The notes below the pieces were generated by a model, which worked only from the letters and a program-made list of their open reading frames with translations, searched no databases and had not been told where the DNA came from. From Rhodococcus sp. WMMA185 (lineage in GTDB: Bacteria > Actinomycetota > Actinomycetes > Mycobacteriales > Mycobacteriaceae), in contig NZ_CP017014.1 in NCBI RefSeq assembly GCF_001767395.1, forward strand, positions 558,001 to 622,000: DNA of 64,000 bases, read 5' to 3'. The position numbers were made by a program, and so were the translations under genes. This document shows positions 48,034 to 58,254 of the stretch, one piece after another. Every line of letters begins with the position of its first letter. The first letter of the stretch is position 1.

Positions 48034-49317
48034 GTGTCCGACCAACCAGTGTCCGACCGACCGTCCTCTGCGCTGAACGCATTGTTGCGCTATGCACCCG
48101 CGCTTCTCGCGTTGTCGGTACTCGGTCGCCTGGCCTGGACATTGTTGAGTCCGAATGGGATGAACCTCGTCGACTTGCACGTCTACGTCGACGGTTCCGA
48201 GTCATTGCGCGGTGGCAGTCTCTACTCCTTCACGTATTCGGAAGTGACACCGGACTTTCCGTTGCCGTTCACCTACCCGCCGTTTGCCGCGCTCATCTTC
48301 TTTCCCCTACATTTTCTGCCGTTCCCGGTGGTCGGAGTCGGGTGGCAACTGCTCACCATCCTCGCGTTGTACGCGCTGGTGCGAATGAGTTTGTCTCTGG
48401 TGCTTGGTGACGCCGCGCGTGGACCGCACTGGCGCGCGGTTGCCGTGCTGTGGACGACCGTCGGCGTCTGGCTGGAGCCAGTGCGCACTACGCTCGACTA
48501 CGGGCAGATAAACGTATTCCTGGCGCTGATCGTGATGACTGCGATCCGGAGTGCGCGGTGGTGGTTGTCCGGTCTGCTCGTCGGTGCCGCGGCCGGGATC
48601 AAACTGACCCCAGCCATAACGGGCCTCTACTTTCTGATGCAGCGCCGGTGGAAAGCTGCGGCCTTCTCGGGTGTCGCGTTCGCCGGGACGGTCGGAGTCA
48701 GCTACCTGCTGATCGGGGCGGAAGCGCGGGTGTACTTCGCCGACCTTCTCGGCGATGCCGATCGGATCGGTCCAGTCGGTTCGGTATGGAATCAGTCCCT
48801 GCGTGGCGCGCTGTCCCGACTGCTGGGGTACGACGTGGAGACTGGCGCGGTCTGGTTGGTGGCCGTCGCGCTCACGGGCGTCCTCGCATTCCTCGCCTGG
48901 CGGGCGATCGCCTCAGACGATCGGCTCGGCACCCTCGTCATCGTCGAGTTGCTGGGCCTACTCGTCTCACCGATCTCGTGGTCGCACCATTGGGTGTGGG
49001 TGATCCCGATGCTGATTTGGTTGCTGCACGGACCTTACGGCGCGATGCTCGGAAGCCGCGTCCTCGCGGGCTATTGGTTGTTGACCACCCTCGTCGGCGC
49101 TCCCTGGGTCCTCAGTTTTCTCCAGCCCTCCATCTGGGAGATTTCCCGGCCCGGGGTGCTCTCCTGGCTGGGCACCGTGAACGTCGTCGGCGCCTTCGGT
49201 GTCTACGCCTGGATGGTCTACGCCGGGCGCCGCACCAAACGTGAGGCCCGAGCGGGCGCCGCCATCATCGCGCCAGTGCGTCGATCCGAGCGGCAAGATC
49301 CAGATCCAGTTGTGTGA
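48034..49317 (+). CDS. pimE: Polyprenol-phosphate-mannose-dependent mannosyltransferase (GT87, PimE-like)
   Basis: GT-C membrane glycosyltransferase of 427 residues with about 10 TM helices. In mycobacteria PimE adds an alpha-1,2-mannose from polyprenyl-phosphomannose to Ac1PIM4, making Ac1PIM5, at the periplasmic face. The first extracytoplasmic loop NLVDLHVYVDG (about 44-54) holds the candidate catalytic aspartate. TYPPFAALIFFPL and DYGQINVFLALIV are GT87 signatures. The neighbours (pterin dehydratase, mutT2, typA, lpqW) match the mycobacterial pimE locus. GTG start with GGGAG upstream. Its last 53 bp overlap the convergent dehydratase gene. Confidence 0.88.
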   Translation: MSDQPVSDRPSSALNALLRYAPALLALSVLGRLAWTLLSPNGMNLVDLHVYVDGSESLRGGSLYSFTYSEVTPDFPLPFTYPPFAALIFFPLHFLPFPVVGVGWQLLTILALYALVRMSLSLVLGDAARGPHWRAVAVLWTTVGVWLEPVRTTLDYGQINVFLALIVMTAIRSARWWLSGLLVGAAAGIKLTPAITGLYFLMQRRWKAAAFSGVAFAGTVGVSYLLIGAEARVYFADLLGDADRIGPVGSVWNQSLRGALSRLLGYDVETGAVWLVAVALTGVLAFLAWRAIASDDRLGTLVIVELLGLLVSPISWSHHWVWVIPMLIWLLHGPYGAMLGSRVLAGYWLLTTLVGAPWVLSFLQPSIWEISRPGVLSWLGTVNVVGAFGVYAWMVYAGRRTKREARAGAAIIAPVRRSERQDPDPVV

Positions 49318-49549
49318 GCCCTCCGGCGGAATGCGTGGACAGGGTGTAGGTGACTTTGCGCCACCGGATGTCGATGTCGGGATGGTGGTTTGCAGCTTCG
49401 GCTGCCTCGGCGACCTTTCGGACGAGTTCGATAGCTTCGGGGAAGCTCGGCGACTCGATGGTGCGGGCGAGGGAATCGCCGGTTCGTCGCCACCCGGGCA
49501 ATCCTGTGAGCGCGGCGTCTATGCGTCCGTCTGACAGCAACTCAGCCAT
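49265..49549 (-). CDS. phhB: Pterin-4-alpha-carbinolamine dehydratase
   Basis: A 94-residue PCD/DCoH-fold enzyme that dehydrates 4a-hydroxytetrahydropterin. The signature is NHHPDIDIRWRKVTYTLSTH (about 57-76), including the adjacent histidines of the active site. LPGWRRTGDSLARTIESPSF and a C-terminal LDLDLAARIDALAR helix complete the fold. Start ATG at 49549 (MAELLSDGRIDAAL). Its 3' end is antisense to the last codons of pimE. No aromatic hydroxylase gene is nearby. Confidence 0.9.
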   Translation of the reverse strand: MAELLSDGRIDAALTGLPGWRRTGDSLARTIESPSFPEAIELVRKVAEAAEAANHHPDIDIRWRKVTYTLSTHSAGGLTQLDLDLAARIDALAR

Positions 49550-49565
49550 AACCCATGATGGTGCG

Positions 49566-49988
49566 ATGTCAGCGCAACGTGCAAGGCCCGATCTCGAAGC
49601 AGCTGAAGTGGTCGCCGCCGCGATCATCGTCGACGGCCGGTTGCTGCTCGCCCAGCGGACCCGACCCCCGGAACTTGCCGGACTGTGGGAACTGCCCGGA
49701 GGGAAGGCTGAGGCCGGGGAGGCGGCCCGCGACGCGCTGCGCCGGGAGATGCGGGAGGAACTCGGGGTGGAGGTGTCGGTCGGCGAGAGGATCGGCGAGG
49801 ACGTGCCACTACCCGACGGGCGAGTGCTTCGCGCCTACCGGGTGAAGTTGATATCGGGGACCCCGACGGCGCTCGACCACGCAGCGCTTCGGTGGGTGGA
49901 TGCTCGCGAACTGGGTGGCATCGATCTCGTCGGCAATGATCGCGGCTGGGTTCCCCATCTGGTGCGCCACCTGGCCGGCTCGAGCTGA
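49566..49988 (+). CDS. mutT2: Nudix hydrolase, MutT2-type nucleotide sanitiser
   Basis: A 140-residue Nudix enzyme expected to hydrolyse oxidised or non-canonical nucleoside triphosphates such as 8-oxo-dGTP or 5-methyl-dCTP. The Nudix box is complete: GKAEAGE, seven residues, then REMREELGV (about 46-68). LAQRTRPPELAGLWELPGG is the MutT lead-in. The position between the pterin dehydratase and typA matches mycobacterial mutT2 (Rv1160). Divergent from the dehydratase with 16 bp between starts. Confidence 0.88.
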   Translation: MSAQRARPDLEAAEVVAAAIIVDGRLLLAQRTRPPELAGLWELPGGKAEAGEAARDALRREMREELGVEVSVGERIGEDVPLPDGRVLRAYRVKLISGTPTALDHAALRWVDARELGGIDLVGNDRGWVPHLVRHLAGSS

Positions 49989-50006
49989 TCTTCCGGCCGC
50001 TTCCTC

Positions 50007-50183
50007 TCAGGCGGCGCGAGCCTTCTTCAACCCCTTCTTCAGTTCCTTCTTGGATGCGCCCTCATTCTCGAGCTTCTTCATCCGCATGATCACCACAGGG
50101 CATCGGATACAGCGCGTCTTCTTGCGGCAACACTTCTTCTTGGGAGTGAGACCCGATACCTTGCCGGCCTTCACCTTGCCCAT
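50007..50183 (-). CDS. Small Lys/Cys-rich protein (58 residues)
   Basis: Reads MGKVKAGKVSGLTPKKKCCR, then KKTRCIRCPVVIMRMKKLEN and a lysine-rich tail ending KKARAA. Four cysteines (CC and CIRC) could bind a metal, and about one third of residues are Lys or Arg, suggesting a nucleic-acid or ribosome contact. Codon use is normal for this genome. The ribosome site is weak. It stands alone on the minus strand between mutT2 and typA. It is short enough to be missed by many gene callers. No function is known to me. Confidence 0.65.
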   Translation of the reverse strand: MGKVKAGKVSGLTPKKKCCRKKTRCIRCPVVIMRMKKLENEGASKKELKKGLKKARAA

Positions 50184-50518
50184 ACTCGGCTCGGCCTTTC
50201 TGATTCGGCTGACCGGTCGGATTCATCGGTTCAGTTCGAGTCGAGATTCCCTCTGCTCCGACCTCGACGTGCCTCGCCACGCCGTCGAATTCGGCGTGGC
50301 GCATGTCACTTTACGCTGGTGGTGAAGTTCGCGCGTAGTCGGCGATGCGTGAAGGAGCGCCCTATGCGGGTAGTATTCACCTGGCCGCGATGCCCGTAAC
50401 AGGCTTTTTTCCATCGCCTCGACGAAGATTCTCGAGTCGAGATGACAGTGCGGCCGCAGGAACGCCGTGCGAGGGAACTTTCGCGTGGCCGAATCAACTC
50501 AGCCAGGAGAGCCACCGC
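50184..50518. other. Leader/promoter region of typA
   Basis: This 335-bp region contains no convincing gene. It holds a strong inverted repeat (50275-50301) and the ribosome site AGGAGA just before the typA GTG. Promoters for typA and for the small minus-strand gene must lie here. Confidence 0.5.
50275..50301. repeat. Perfect 10-bp inverted repeat upstream of typA
   Basis: CGCCACGCCG at 50275-50284 and CGGCGTGGCG at 50292-50301 flank a 7-base loop (TCGAATT), giving a stable GC-rich hairpin 217 bp before the typA start. Only a few T follow it on the plus strand, so it may be a terminator, an attenuator or a protein site. Confidence 0.6.
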
Positions 50519-52426
<1,908 letters not shown>

Positions 52427-52453
52427 CGGAAGCTCGAGAGGAAAGGCGGCGCG

Positions 52454-54301
52454 GTGGCTGTAGGCGGTCGACTCGCAGGATCTGAGGTGGTTCGGAGCCG
52501 GAGGCCCCGCCTCTTCGGGAATCACTCGACCCGTCGGAACGGTCGGGGAGTGACCGCGACGCTGCTGGCATTGTCGACGATGCTACTGGTGTCCTGCACG
52601 GCCGATCCGCCCCCACCGGTGGAGAGCACAGGCAGCCTCAGCCCGACGGTGTCGCCCGTGGAGAGGCGCCCCATCGTCGTGGCGATCGACGATGTGGGGA
52701 ACGGATTCAACCCGCACCTGCTGTCGGATCAGTCTCCGGCCAACGCCGCGGTGAGCGCGTTGGTGTTGCCGAGCCCGTTTCGGCCGGTGCCGGACCCCGA
52801 GCGTCCGGGTGTCAGCAACTGGGTTTCCGACACCTCGCTCCTGATTTCCGCGGACGTGACGTCGACCGAGCCGTTCACCATCACCTACCAGTTGCGGAAC
52901 GCGGCGCAATGGTCAGACGGTGCCCCCATTGCGGCCGAGGACTTTCACTACCTGTGGCAGCAAATGATCAACGTCCCGGGTGTGGTCGATGCCGCCGGCT
53001 ACGAATTGATCGAAGACGTCAGGTCGTCCGGTGGAGGCAAGACGGTCGATGTGGTGATGACGGCTCCGTACCCGGCTTGGCGCGAGCTGTTCACCGACCT
53101 TCTCCCATCCCACCTCATCAAGGACTCGCCGGGCGGCTTCGAGACGGGATTGTCAGAGAACATCACCGTCTCGGGTGGGCACTTTCGAATCAAATCGATC
53201 GACCGTGGCCGTGACGAAATTCTACTCGAGCGCAATGACCGGTTCTGGGACCAACCGGCGGCACCCGACCAGATCCTGATGCGGCGGGACGGATCGCCAT
53301 CCCAACTCGCTGCGGCGATGCGCAAGAACGATGCACAAATAGTCCAGATCCATGGTGGCACAAACGTTTCTGCGCAACTCGACGCGATCCCGACGGTGCG
53401 GACCGATTGGTCGTTCCAGCCTCGCGGCCTCGACCTCACCCTGAACGGCCGGGTGCCCGAACTCGCCGACGTGCGGGTCCGCCGAAGCTTGCTCCAATTG
53501 CTCGATACCGATTCGCTTGCGATCGTCGGCGCGGGAAGCCAGGCGTCAGCGGTGCCCGCGCGGTCCCAGGTCTACGCCCCTTCCGATCCCGAATACACAG
53601 ACACGGCCCCGTCGCGACCGAGCCGCGAGCAGGTGCTCGCTCAACTGGCGGAGTCCGGTTACGTTGCCGAAATGCCTACGGAAACAGCTAATCCCGACGG
53701 AATCGTTCTCCCGCCGCGGCTTCTTCGGGACGGTGTTCCGCTGGCACTCGTCATCGGAACGCTCGTTGGCGACGGCACCGCGAACGCGGTGGCCAACACT
53801 GCGGCAGACCAGTTGCGCGACGCCGGAATCGTCGCCACAGTGAAATACCTACCTGCGGAGGAACTCTACGGGCAGGCGCTGACGAACGGCGAAATCGGCG
53901 CAATCGTGGGGTGGTCGCGTGCCGGCTCCGACCCGGCAACGGCACTTGCTTCTCGGCACAGCTGCCCGTCCGTGGAGATCGAGGGGGCGCACCCGAACGC
54001 GGAATCGAGCGATCTCGAGCTCGAGTCGTGGATGGCGGCCGAGGCGCCGCTGAACCTGTCGGGTGTGTGCGATCCGGCCCTTCAGCCGGCGATAGACGCG
54101 GCGCTGCGCGGATCAGGTGATGTTCCAGCGGCTCTCGCCGATGCCGATTCCCGACTGTGGGATCTTGCCGCGGTGTTGCCGATCATGCAGGACCGTACGC
54201 TGGTTGCGGCAGGTCCTGGCGTCGCGGGAGTGTCCTTGTCCGGCGCGGTGCCCGTGGGAATCTTCAGCGACGCACAGAACTGGAGCATTATCAACGAATG
54301 A
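52454..54301 (+). CDS. lpqW: LpqW-like substrate-binding lipoprotein
   Basis: A 615-residue exported lipoprotein of the SBP family 5 (oligopeptide-binding) fold. The signal core [15 protein letters not shown] has its lipid cysteine in the lipobox LLVSC at residue 48. The N-region is long and Arg-rich, so the true start could be later than the GTG used. [20 protein letters not shown] is a typical SBP5 segment. In mycobacteria LpqW sits at the membrane and balances polar PIMs against lipoarabinomannan together with PimE; pimE is only 3.1 kb upstream here. The stop overlaps the mshB start (ATGA). Confidence 0.86.
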   Translation: MAVGGRLAGSEVVRSRRPRLFGNHSTRRNGRGVTATLLALSTMLLVSCTADPPPPVESTGSLSPTVSPVERRPIVVAIDDVGNGFNPHLLSDQSPANAAVSALVLPSPFRPVPDPERPGVSNWVSDTSLLISADVTSTEPFTITYQLRNAAQWSDGAPIAAEDFHYLWQQMINVPGVVDAAGYELIEDVRSSGGGKTVDVVMTAPYPAWRELFTDLLPSHLIKDSPGGFETGLSENITVSGGHFRIKSIDRGRDEILLERNDRFWDQPAAPDQILMRRDGSPSQLAAAMRKNDAQIVQIHGGTNVSAQLDAIPTVRTDWSFQPRGLDLTLNGRVPELADVRVRRSLLQLLDTDSLAIVGAGSQASAVPARSQVYAPSDPEYTDTAPSRPSREQVLAQLAESGYVAEMPTETANPDGIVLPPRLLRDGVPLALVIGTLVGDGTANAVANTAADQLRDAGIVATVKYLPAEELYGQALTNGEIGAIVGWSRAGSDPATALASRHSCPSVEIEGAHPNAESSDLELESWMAAEAPLNLSGVCDPALQPAIDAALRGSGDVPAALADADSRLWDLAAVLPIMQDRTLVAAGPGVAGVSLSGAVPVGIFSDAQNWSIINE

Positions 54302-55185
54302 GCGAACGACGACTTCTGCTGGTCCACGCCCATCCCGACGATGAAAGCCTCACGACTGGGGGAACAATCGCGCGTTACGCGGCCGAGGGTGCCGAGGTTC
54401 ATGTTCTGACATGCACCCTCGGCGAGGAAGGTGAGGTGATCGGCGAGCGCTGGGCGCAATTGCGCGTCGCCGCCGCGGATCAACTCGGCGGGTTCCGGAT
54501 CGGTGAGCTGCAGGCCGCACTGTCCCGTCTCGGTGCGCAGCCGCCGCGGTTTCTGCTGGGAGCGGGGCACTTCCGTGATTCCGGCATGGCGGGAACCAAG
54601 GCGGCCGCCAACCCACGAGCGTTCGTCAACGCGGACAGGGACGCAGCGATCGCCGCAGTGGTCGCGGTCATCAGGGAACTGCGTCCGCAGGTAGTGGTCA
54701 CCTACGATGCCGTCGGCGGATACGGGCACCCCGACCACATCCGGGCCCACGAGATCACCGCGGCAGCCGTCGAGGCGGCGGGAACGACGCGCTACCCCGA
54801 CTGCGGTGAGCCGTGGGAGGTCGCCAAACTGTACTGGACGGTGACCGAGGCGAGCGCCCTCGAATACGGGATCTGCCGGATCGGGGAGATTCCCGAAGGG
54901 TGGCGATTGCCCGAACCCGGTGAATTGCCGAGTGTGCCCGATGCCGACGTCACGACGGCCATCGACGTGCGTGGCGTGCTCGACGCGAAGAGGGCCGCGC
55001 TCGAGGCGCACGCCACCCAGGTGGCTGTGGCCCCCGGCGGTGCCGAGTACATGCTCTCGAATCGCATCGTGCGGCCGTTGCTCGGCGTCGAGCACTTCGT
55101 GCTTGCGCGTGGTTTGCTCGGGGAACGCGACGAGACCGGACGCGAATGCGACCTCTTCGCCGGTGTCGGCGAGGATGCTGGATAG
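54298..55185 (+). CDS. mshB: N-acetyl-inosaminyl glucosaminide deacetylase (mycothiol pathway)
   Basis: Zinc deacetylase that removes acetate from GlcNAc-inositol in mycothiol biosynthesis; 295 residues of the LmbE/PIG-L family. The metal motif is [13 protein letters not shown] (about 10-22) and the second site is [13 protein letters not shown] (about 141-153), which together supply His-Asp-His. Residues near FRDSGMAG and the C-terminal VEHFVLARG also fit MshB. ATGA overlap with lpqW. Mca, a conjugate amidase, is the main relative; the locus context favours MshB. Confidence 0.9.
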   Translation: MSERRLLLVHAHPDDESLTTGGTIARYAAEGAEVHVLTCTLGEEGEVIGERWAQLRVAAADQLGGFRIGELQAALSRLGAQPPRFLLGAGHFRDSGMAGTKAAANPRAFVNADRDAAIAAVVAVIRELRPQVVVTYDAVGGYGHPDHIRAHEITAAAVEAAGTTRYPDCGEPWEVAKLYWTVTEASALEYGICRIGEIPEGWRLPEPGELPSVPDADVTTAIDVRGVLDAKRAALEAHATQVAVAPGGAEYMLSNRIVRPLLGVEHFVLARGLLGERDETGRECDLFAGVGEDAG

Positions 55186-55249
55186 ACCGGCAGAGCCATT
55201 CGTCGACCCTGCCGGGGGAGGGGCGGGTCGATTGCTCCACTATGGAGGC

Positions 55250-55687
55250 ATGACCTCCGTCGCCACTGCGCCACCCGGACAGCTCGATGTTCTGGGGAGG
55301 CTCACTCTGGCACTGCTGGTATTCGACGGCTTTCTGTGCGCCATCCTCTCGGTTCTCTTCCTGCCGTTGTATCTCGGGTCGACGCCGTTTCCGATCAGCA
55401 TCCTCGTCGCCGCTGTGGTCAACCTGGCCTTGGTGATCGCGGCTCGATCCACGACCGGACGAGTCGGACTGGGTGCTCTGCCACTCGTGGGATGGGCGCT
55501 CGGCTTCCTGTTCTGCATGTTCGGAGGGCCGGGCGGCGACGCGCTCGTGCTCGTATCGGTGTGGACGCTGCTGCTCGTGGCTGGAGCAGTGATTCCGTCG
55601 CTGGCCTACCTGTGGAAAGTCAGCGTGGCGAATGCTGTCGCAAGATCGGTTCCCACGACGGCGGGTGGTGTAGGCGGAAGGCGATAG
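55250..55687 (+). CDS. Conserved membrane protein next to mshB (Rv1171-like)
   Basis: A 145-residue protein with four TM helices (about 18-40, 46-64, 72-88 and 94-118) and short hydrophilic ends. The position after mshB matches Rv1171 of M. tuberculosis, which is also an unknown membrane protein. The ATG at 55250 has GGAGG only one base upstream, which is too close. A TTG at 55232 would have GGGGGAGGGG at a better distance, so the start is uncertain. Function unknown. Confidence 0.75.
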   Translation: MTSVATAPPGQLDVLGRLTLALLVFDGFLCAILSVLFLPLYLGSTPFPISILVAAVVNLALVIAARSTTGRVGLGALPLVGWALGFLFCMFGGPGGDALVLVSVWTLLLVAGAVIPSLAYLWKVSVANAVARSVPTTAGGVGGRR

Positions 55688-55706
55688 AACCCGTCACACT
55701 AGGGGA

Positions 55707-56540
55707 ATGTCGAACGACGAACTGTCCGGACTGACCATCGCCGTCACCGCCGAACGGCGGGCCGCCGAGTTCATCACGCTCCTCGAGCGACACGGTGCCC
55801 GCGTCACCCACACCCCGGCCATTCATGTGTTGCCACTTGTCGACGACTCCGAGTTGCGGTCACGCACGTCGGCGGTGATCGCGTCGCCACCGGATCTACT
55901 GGTGGTCAGTACCGCCGTCGGATTCCGGGGTTGGCTGGACGCGGCGAGGGCGTGGGGTCAGGAAGATGCGCTGCTCGCCGCCCTGCGGTCGGTCCGAATC
56001 ATCACGCGGGGTCCCAAGGCGAAGGGCGCCGTCCGTGGCGTCGGGTTGCGTGAGGAGTGGTCGCCGGAGACAGAGTCGTCCGAGGGGGTCTACGAGCACC
56101 TGGTCGCCGAGGGTGTCGACGGCCTGCGAGTGGCGGTGCAATTGCACGGCACCATCACCGAATGGGAGCCGACGATCGACCTCAGCGTCAGCCTGGCCGA
56201 TGCCGGGGCCGAGACGACCGCGCTGTCGGTGTACCGGTGGATCAGGCCGCACGACCAGGGCCCGATGAGGGCCTTGGTCGACCATGTCATCGCGGGTGGA
56301 ACCGACGCCGTCACCTTCACCAGTGCGCCCGCTGTGTCCTCGCTGCTCTGCACCGCCAAGGACGCGGATCTCGTCGCTCCACTTCTGGACGCATTCCGCG
56401 GTCCGGTAGCGCCTGTCTGTGTCGGTCCCGTCACCGCCGCACCGCTGACCGTCCTCGGCGTCGACACCATGCAACCTGGCCGTTCGCGACTCGGCAGCAT
56501 GGCCAAGTACATCATCGAGGAACTGTCGAAGCGGCGGTGA
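55707..56540 (+). CDS. HemD-like (uroporphyrinogen-III synthase fold) protein
   Basis: A 277-residue protein with the two-lobed HemD fold: LTIAVTAERRAAEFITLLER (about 8-27), VVSTAVGFRGWLDAAR, ITRGPKAKGAVRGVG, and in the second lobe TFTSAPAVSSLL and VCVGPVTAAPL. Canonical HemD converts hydroxymethylbilane to uroporphyrinogen III. This one is not beside other haem genes, and similar domains also occur as regulatory proteins in actinobacteria (Rv0260c type), so enzymatic function is unsure. The start is 19 bp after the membrane gene. Its end overlaps a small ORF on the other strand. Confidence 0.75.
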   Translation: MSNDELSGLTIAVTAERRAAEFITLLERHGARVTHTPAIHVLPLVDDSELRSRTSAVIASPPDLLVVSTAVGFRGWLDAARAWGQEDALLAALRSVRIITRGPKAKGAVRGVGLREEWSPETESSEGVYEHLVAEGVDGLRVAVQLHGTITEWEPTIDLSVSLADAGAETTALSVYRWIRPHDQGPMRALVDHVIAGGTDAVTFTSAPAVSSLLCTAKDADLVAPLLDAFRGPVAPVCVGPVTAAPLTVLGVDTMQPGRSRLGSMAKYIIEELSKRR

Positions 56541-56652
56541 ACTGCACGTGTAGCTCCACCGAGAGGTTGAGCTGGCGAACCTCGATCGGCTCATCCAGTG
56601 GTTGAATGCAGGCGTCTCCTCCCTTGAGTGATCCGAATTGGGAAGTAGACAT
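56512..56652 (-). CDS. Possible 46-residue small protein ending a minus-strand operon
   Basis: Reads MSTSQFGSLKGGDACIQPLD, then EPIEVRQLNLSVELHVQFTA and ASTVPR. The ribosome site is good (AAAGGA, 7 bases before the ATG). It has one cysteine, a Gly-Gly near the N-terminus and an alternating hydrophobic segment LNLSVELHVQF. The last 29 bp are antisense to the HemD-like gene. It follows a 59-codon ORF by 58 bp and is otherwise unrelated to anything I recognise. A peptide substrate or small accessory protein is possible; this is inference. Confidence 0.45.
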   Translation of the reverse strand: MSTSQFGSLKGGDACIQPLDEPIEVRQLNLSVELHVQFTAASTVPR

Positions 56653-56710
56653 AGGCACCATCCTTTCTATCCGCACGATGCCGCGACCATCGCCGGCGAC
56701 CTCGCGGCGT

Positions 56711-56890
56711 TCAGGAAATGTTCGCGACCTCGGTCGAGTTGGCCGAGCCAGACATCGGGTTGAGGTCGTGTGCGACGAGTGGTAGCGGTCCTGCTGGTGG
56801 AATGCCGAGGAGCTGACCTAGCAGGCGCCGTTGATGACGCGCAACAGCTAGGCCCGCGATGAGTTCTTGGGCGAGAACGGAAGCAGCCAC
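56711..56890 (-). CDS. Possible 59-residue small ORF overlapping the 386-residue gene
   Basis: A GTG frame that begins inside the last 43 bp of the upstream gene. It reads VAASVLAQELIAGLAVARHQ, then RRLLGQLLGIPPAGPLPLVA and HDLNPMSGSANSTEVANIS. The first half is amphipathic-helical and the second is Pro/Ser/Asn-rich. No strong ribosome site is seen, so translation would rely on coupling or reinitiation. It could also be a remnant. Confidence 0.3.
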   Translation of the reverse strand: MAASVLAQELIAGLAVARHQRRLLGQLLGIPPAGPLPLVAHDLNPMSGSANSTEVANIS

Positions 56891-58008
56891 CTGCGTGCGT
56901 CGTAGTCGATCTTCTTGTCGCGTTGTCTGACGGGCAGCTCGACAGTGCGGGAATCGTGGGCATCTTGTGGGTTTTGCCAGCCTTTCGGCACGTGGTTGCC
57001 GATCAGGTTGAAGCCGATTCCGGTCAGGCTCCCATCGCGGTTCTTCTTCGTCAGCTCCATTGTTATGGTTCTGATGATGTTCTGCGAGTGGGTGATTGGC
57101 GCGTAGATGCAGCTCTCAACCCTCTCCGTGGTGAAGAGAATGACCTGTCCACTCTGTGCGGTGTACCTGCGGCGGGCGACCTGCCAGAGATTCTGGAGCC
57201 CGTGGTAGATCATCGTCGCCACCGCCAGGTCCTGGTCGGGCTGGGCGCCGGTCATGCTGATGTGCCACTTCGGGTCGTCCTTCGGGGCATTCGGTGTTGC
57301 CGGCTTGTGGAGGTAGGTGAGCATCCGGCCCGCATGGATCTGGATTTCGTCGACTTCAGTCTCTAACGTCATCTTTGTGCTGTCGTCCAGCTGCACGGTG
57401 GTGAGTCCGTGCTTGGCGGCGTTGTAGAGGAACGATTCGCTGAGCAGTAGGTGTGCGCTGTAGAGCAGAAGCTGTCGCACGGCCTCGACGGCGTCCTGGA
57501 ACTCTTCGTCGGTGGCACGGATAGCCGCATCTCGTGGGTTCTCCCCGCCGAAGAAGACGATCGCGATGTCGTCTCTGTCGAAGCCGTGAGTGAGGGCCTT
57601 GTCGACCTTTCTCTTGAAGTCCGCGAAGCTCGTCGAGGACGCCATGTCGAGCCAAGGGCAGTCCGGTGCCTCCACATGGGCGAAGAACATGCGCAGGATC
57701 ATCTCGACGGCGTGATGGATGATCATCTCGGCCTCGGTGGCGATGTATCGCTCTCGTTCATCGTCATCGGGCGGATTGCTCGGGGTCATACCGAGGGATC
57801 CAATTCGACGTTCAGCCGCGTAGACCTCCCGGAGTTGCTCCCGAGACAGAGCCATCAGCGACAGCGCCTCGATCCGTAGCCGCAGGAAGCCCGCGGGGTC
57901 GGCGGTGTAGAACGTCGCATTCAGCTCTGGGAACAGTTCCTTCGCGAGCGGCTTGTCGGAAGTTGTTCCTTGGGGGTGCTTCTTCCGCGACCCGCGGTTT
58001 CGTGCCAT
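56848..58008 (-). CDS. Protein of unknown function (386 residues)
   Basis: A soluble, mostly helical protein not assigned to a family. The N-terminus is basic (ARNRGSRKKHPQG). A helical region contains EAEMIIHHAVEMILRMFFAH (about 92-111), then DFKRKVDKALTHGFDRDDIA and LLLSESFLYNAAKHGLTTVQ (about 186-205). The YNAAKHG motif recurs, in my memory, in other uncharacterised actinobacterial proteins. A beta-rich C-terminal part ends in FSPKNSSRA. Helix pairs with a polar His-containing segment could be HEPN-like, but this is speculative. It follows the 77-residue gene by 12 bp. Confidence 0.7.
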   Translation of the reverse strand: MARNRGSRKKHPQGTTSDKPLAKELFPELNATFYTADPAGFLRLRIEALSLMALSREQLREVYAAERRIGSLGMTPSNPPDDDERERYIATEAEMIIHHAVEMILRMFFAHVEAPDCPWLDMASSTSFADFKRKVDKALTHGFDRDDIAIVFFGGENPRDAAIRATDEEFQDAVEAVRQLLLYSAHLLLSESFLYNAAKHGLTTVQLDDSTKMTLETEVDEIQIHAGRMLTYLHKPATPNAPKDDPKWHISMTGAQPDQDLAVATMIYHGLQNLWQVARRRYTAQSGQVILFTTERVESCIYAPITHSQNIIRTITMELTKKNRDGSLTGIGFNLIGNHVPKGWQNPQDAHDSRTVELPVRQRDKKIDYDARRWLLPFSPKNSSRA

Positions 58009-58020
58009 ACCGCAATCATG

Positions 58021-58254
58021 TCAGCGACCTGTGACGTTGATGCGCAGACCCGGGCGATCGCACACCCGGCCGCCGGTACCGGCGGCCGGGCGGGCGGACA
58101 CCGGGTACAGCGCGAACACCGGTAGTGGCGCGCCGAACTGCTCCTGGGCGTTAGCGAGCGCGGGACCCTCCGCTTCGATGAGCCGACTGAATATCTCATC
58201 GCGCTCGGGCCCGGCAAGCAGTCTCAGCTCGGCGATCGGCAAGTTTGCTATCAC
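58021..58254 (-). CDS. Small protein of unknown function (77 residues)
   Basis: Reads as a helical N-terminus ([20 protein letters not shown], then FSRLIEAEGPALANAQEQFG) and a Pro/Gly-rich C-terminus with one cysteine (GGRVCDRPGLRINVTGR). The GTG start overlaps the stop of the 267-residue gene as GTGA, so the two are coupled. The size and position between two larger unknown genes suggest a partner or adaptor. No homologue is recognised. Confidence 0.6.
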   Translation of the reverse strand: MIANLPIAELRLLAGPERDEIFSRLIEAEGPALANAQEQFGAPLPVFALYPVSARPAAGTGGRVCDRPGLRINVTGR

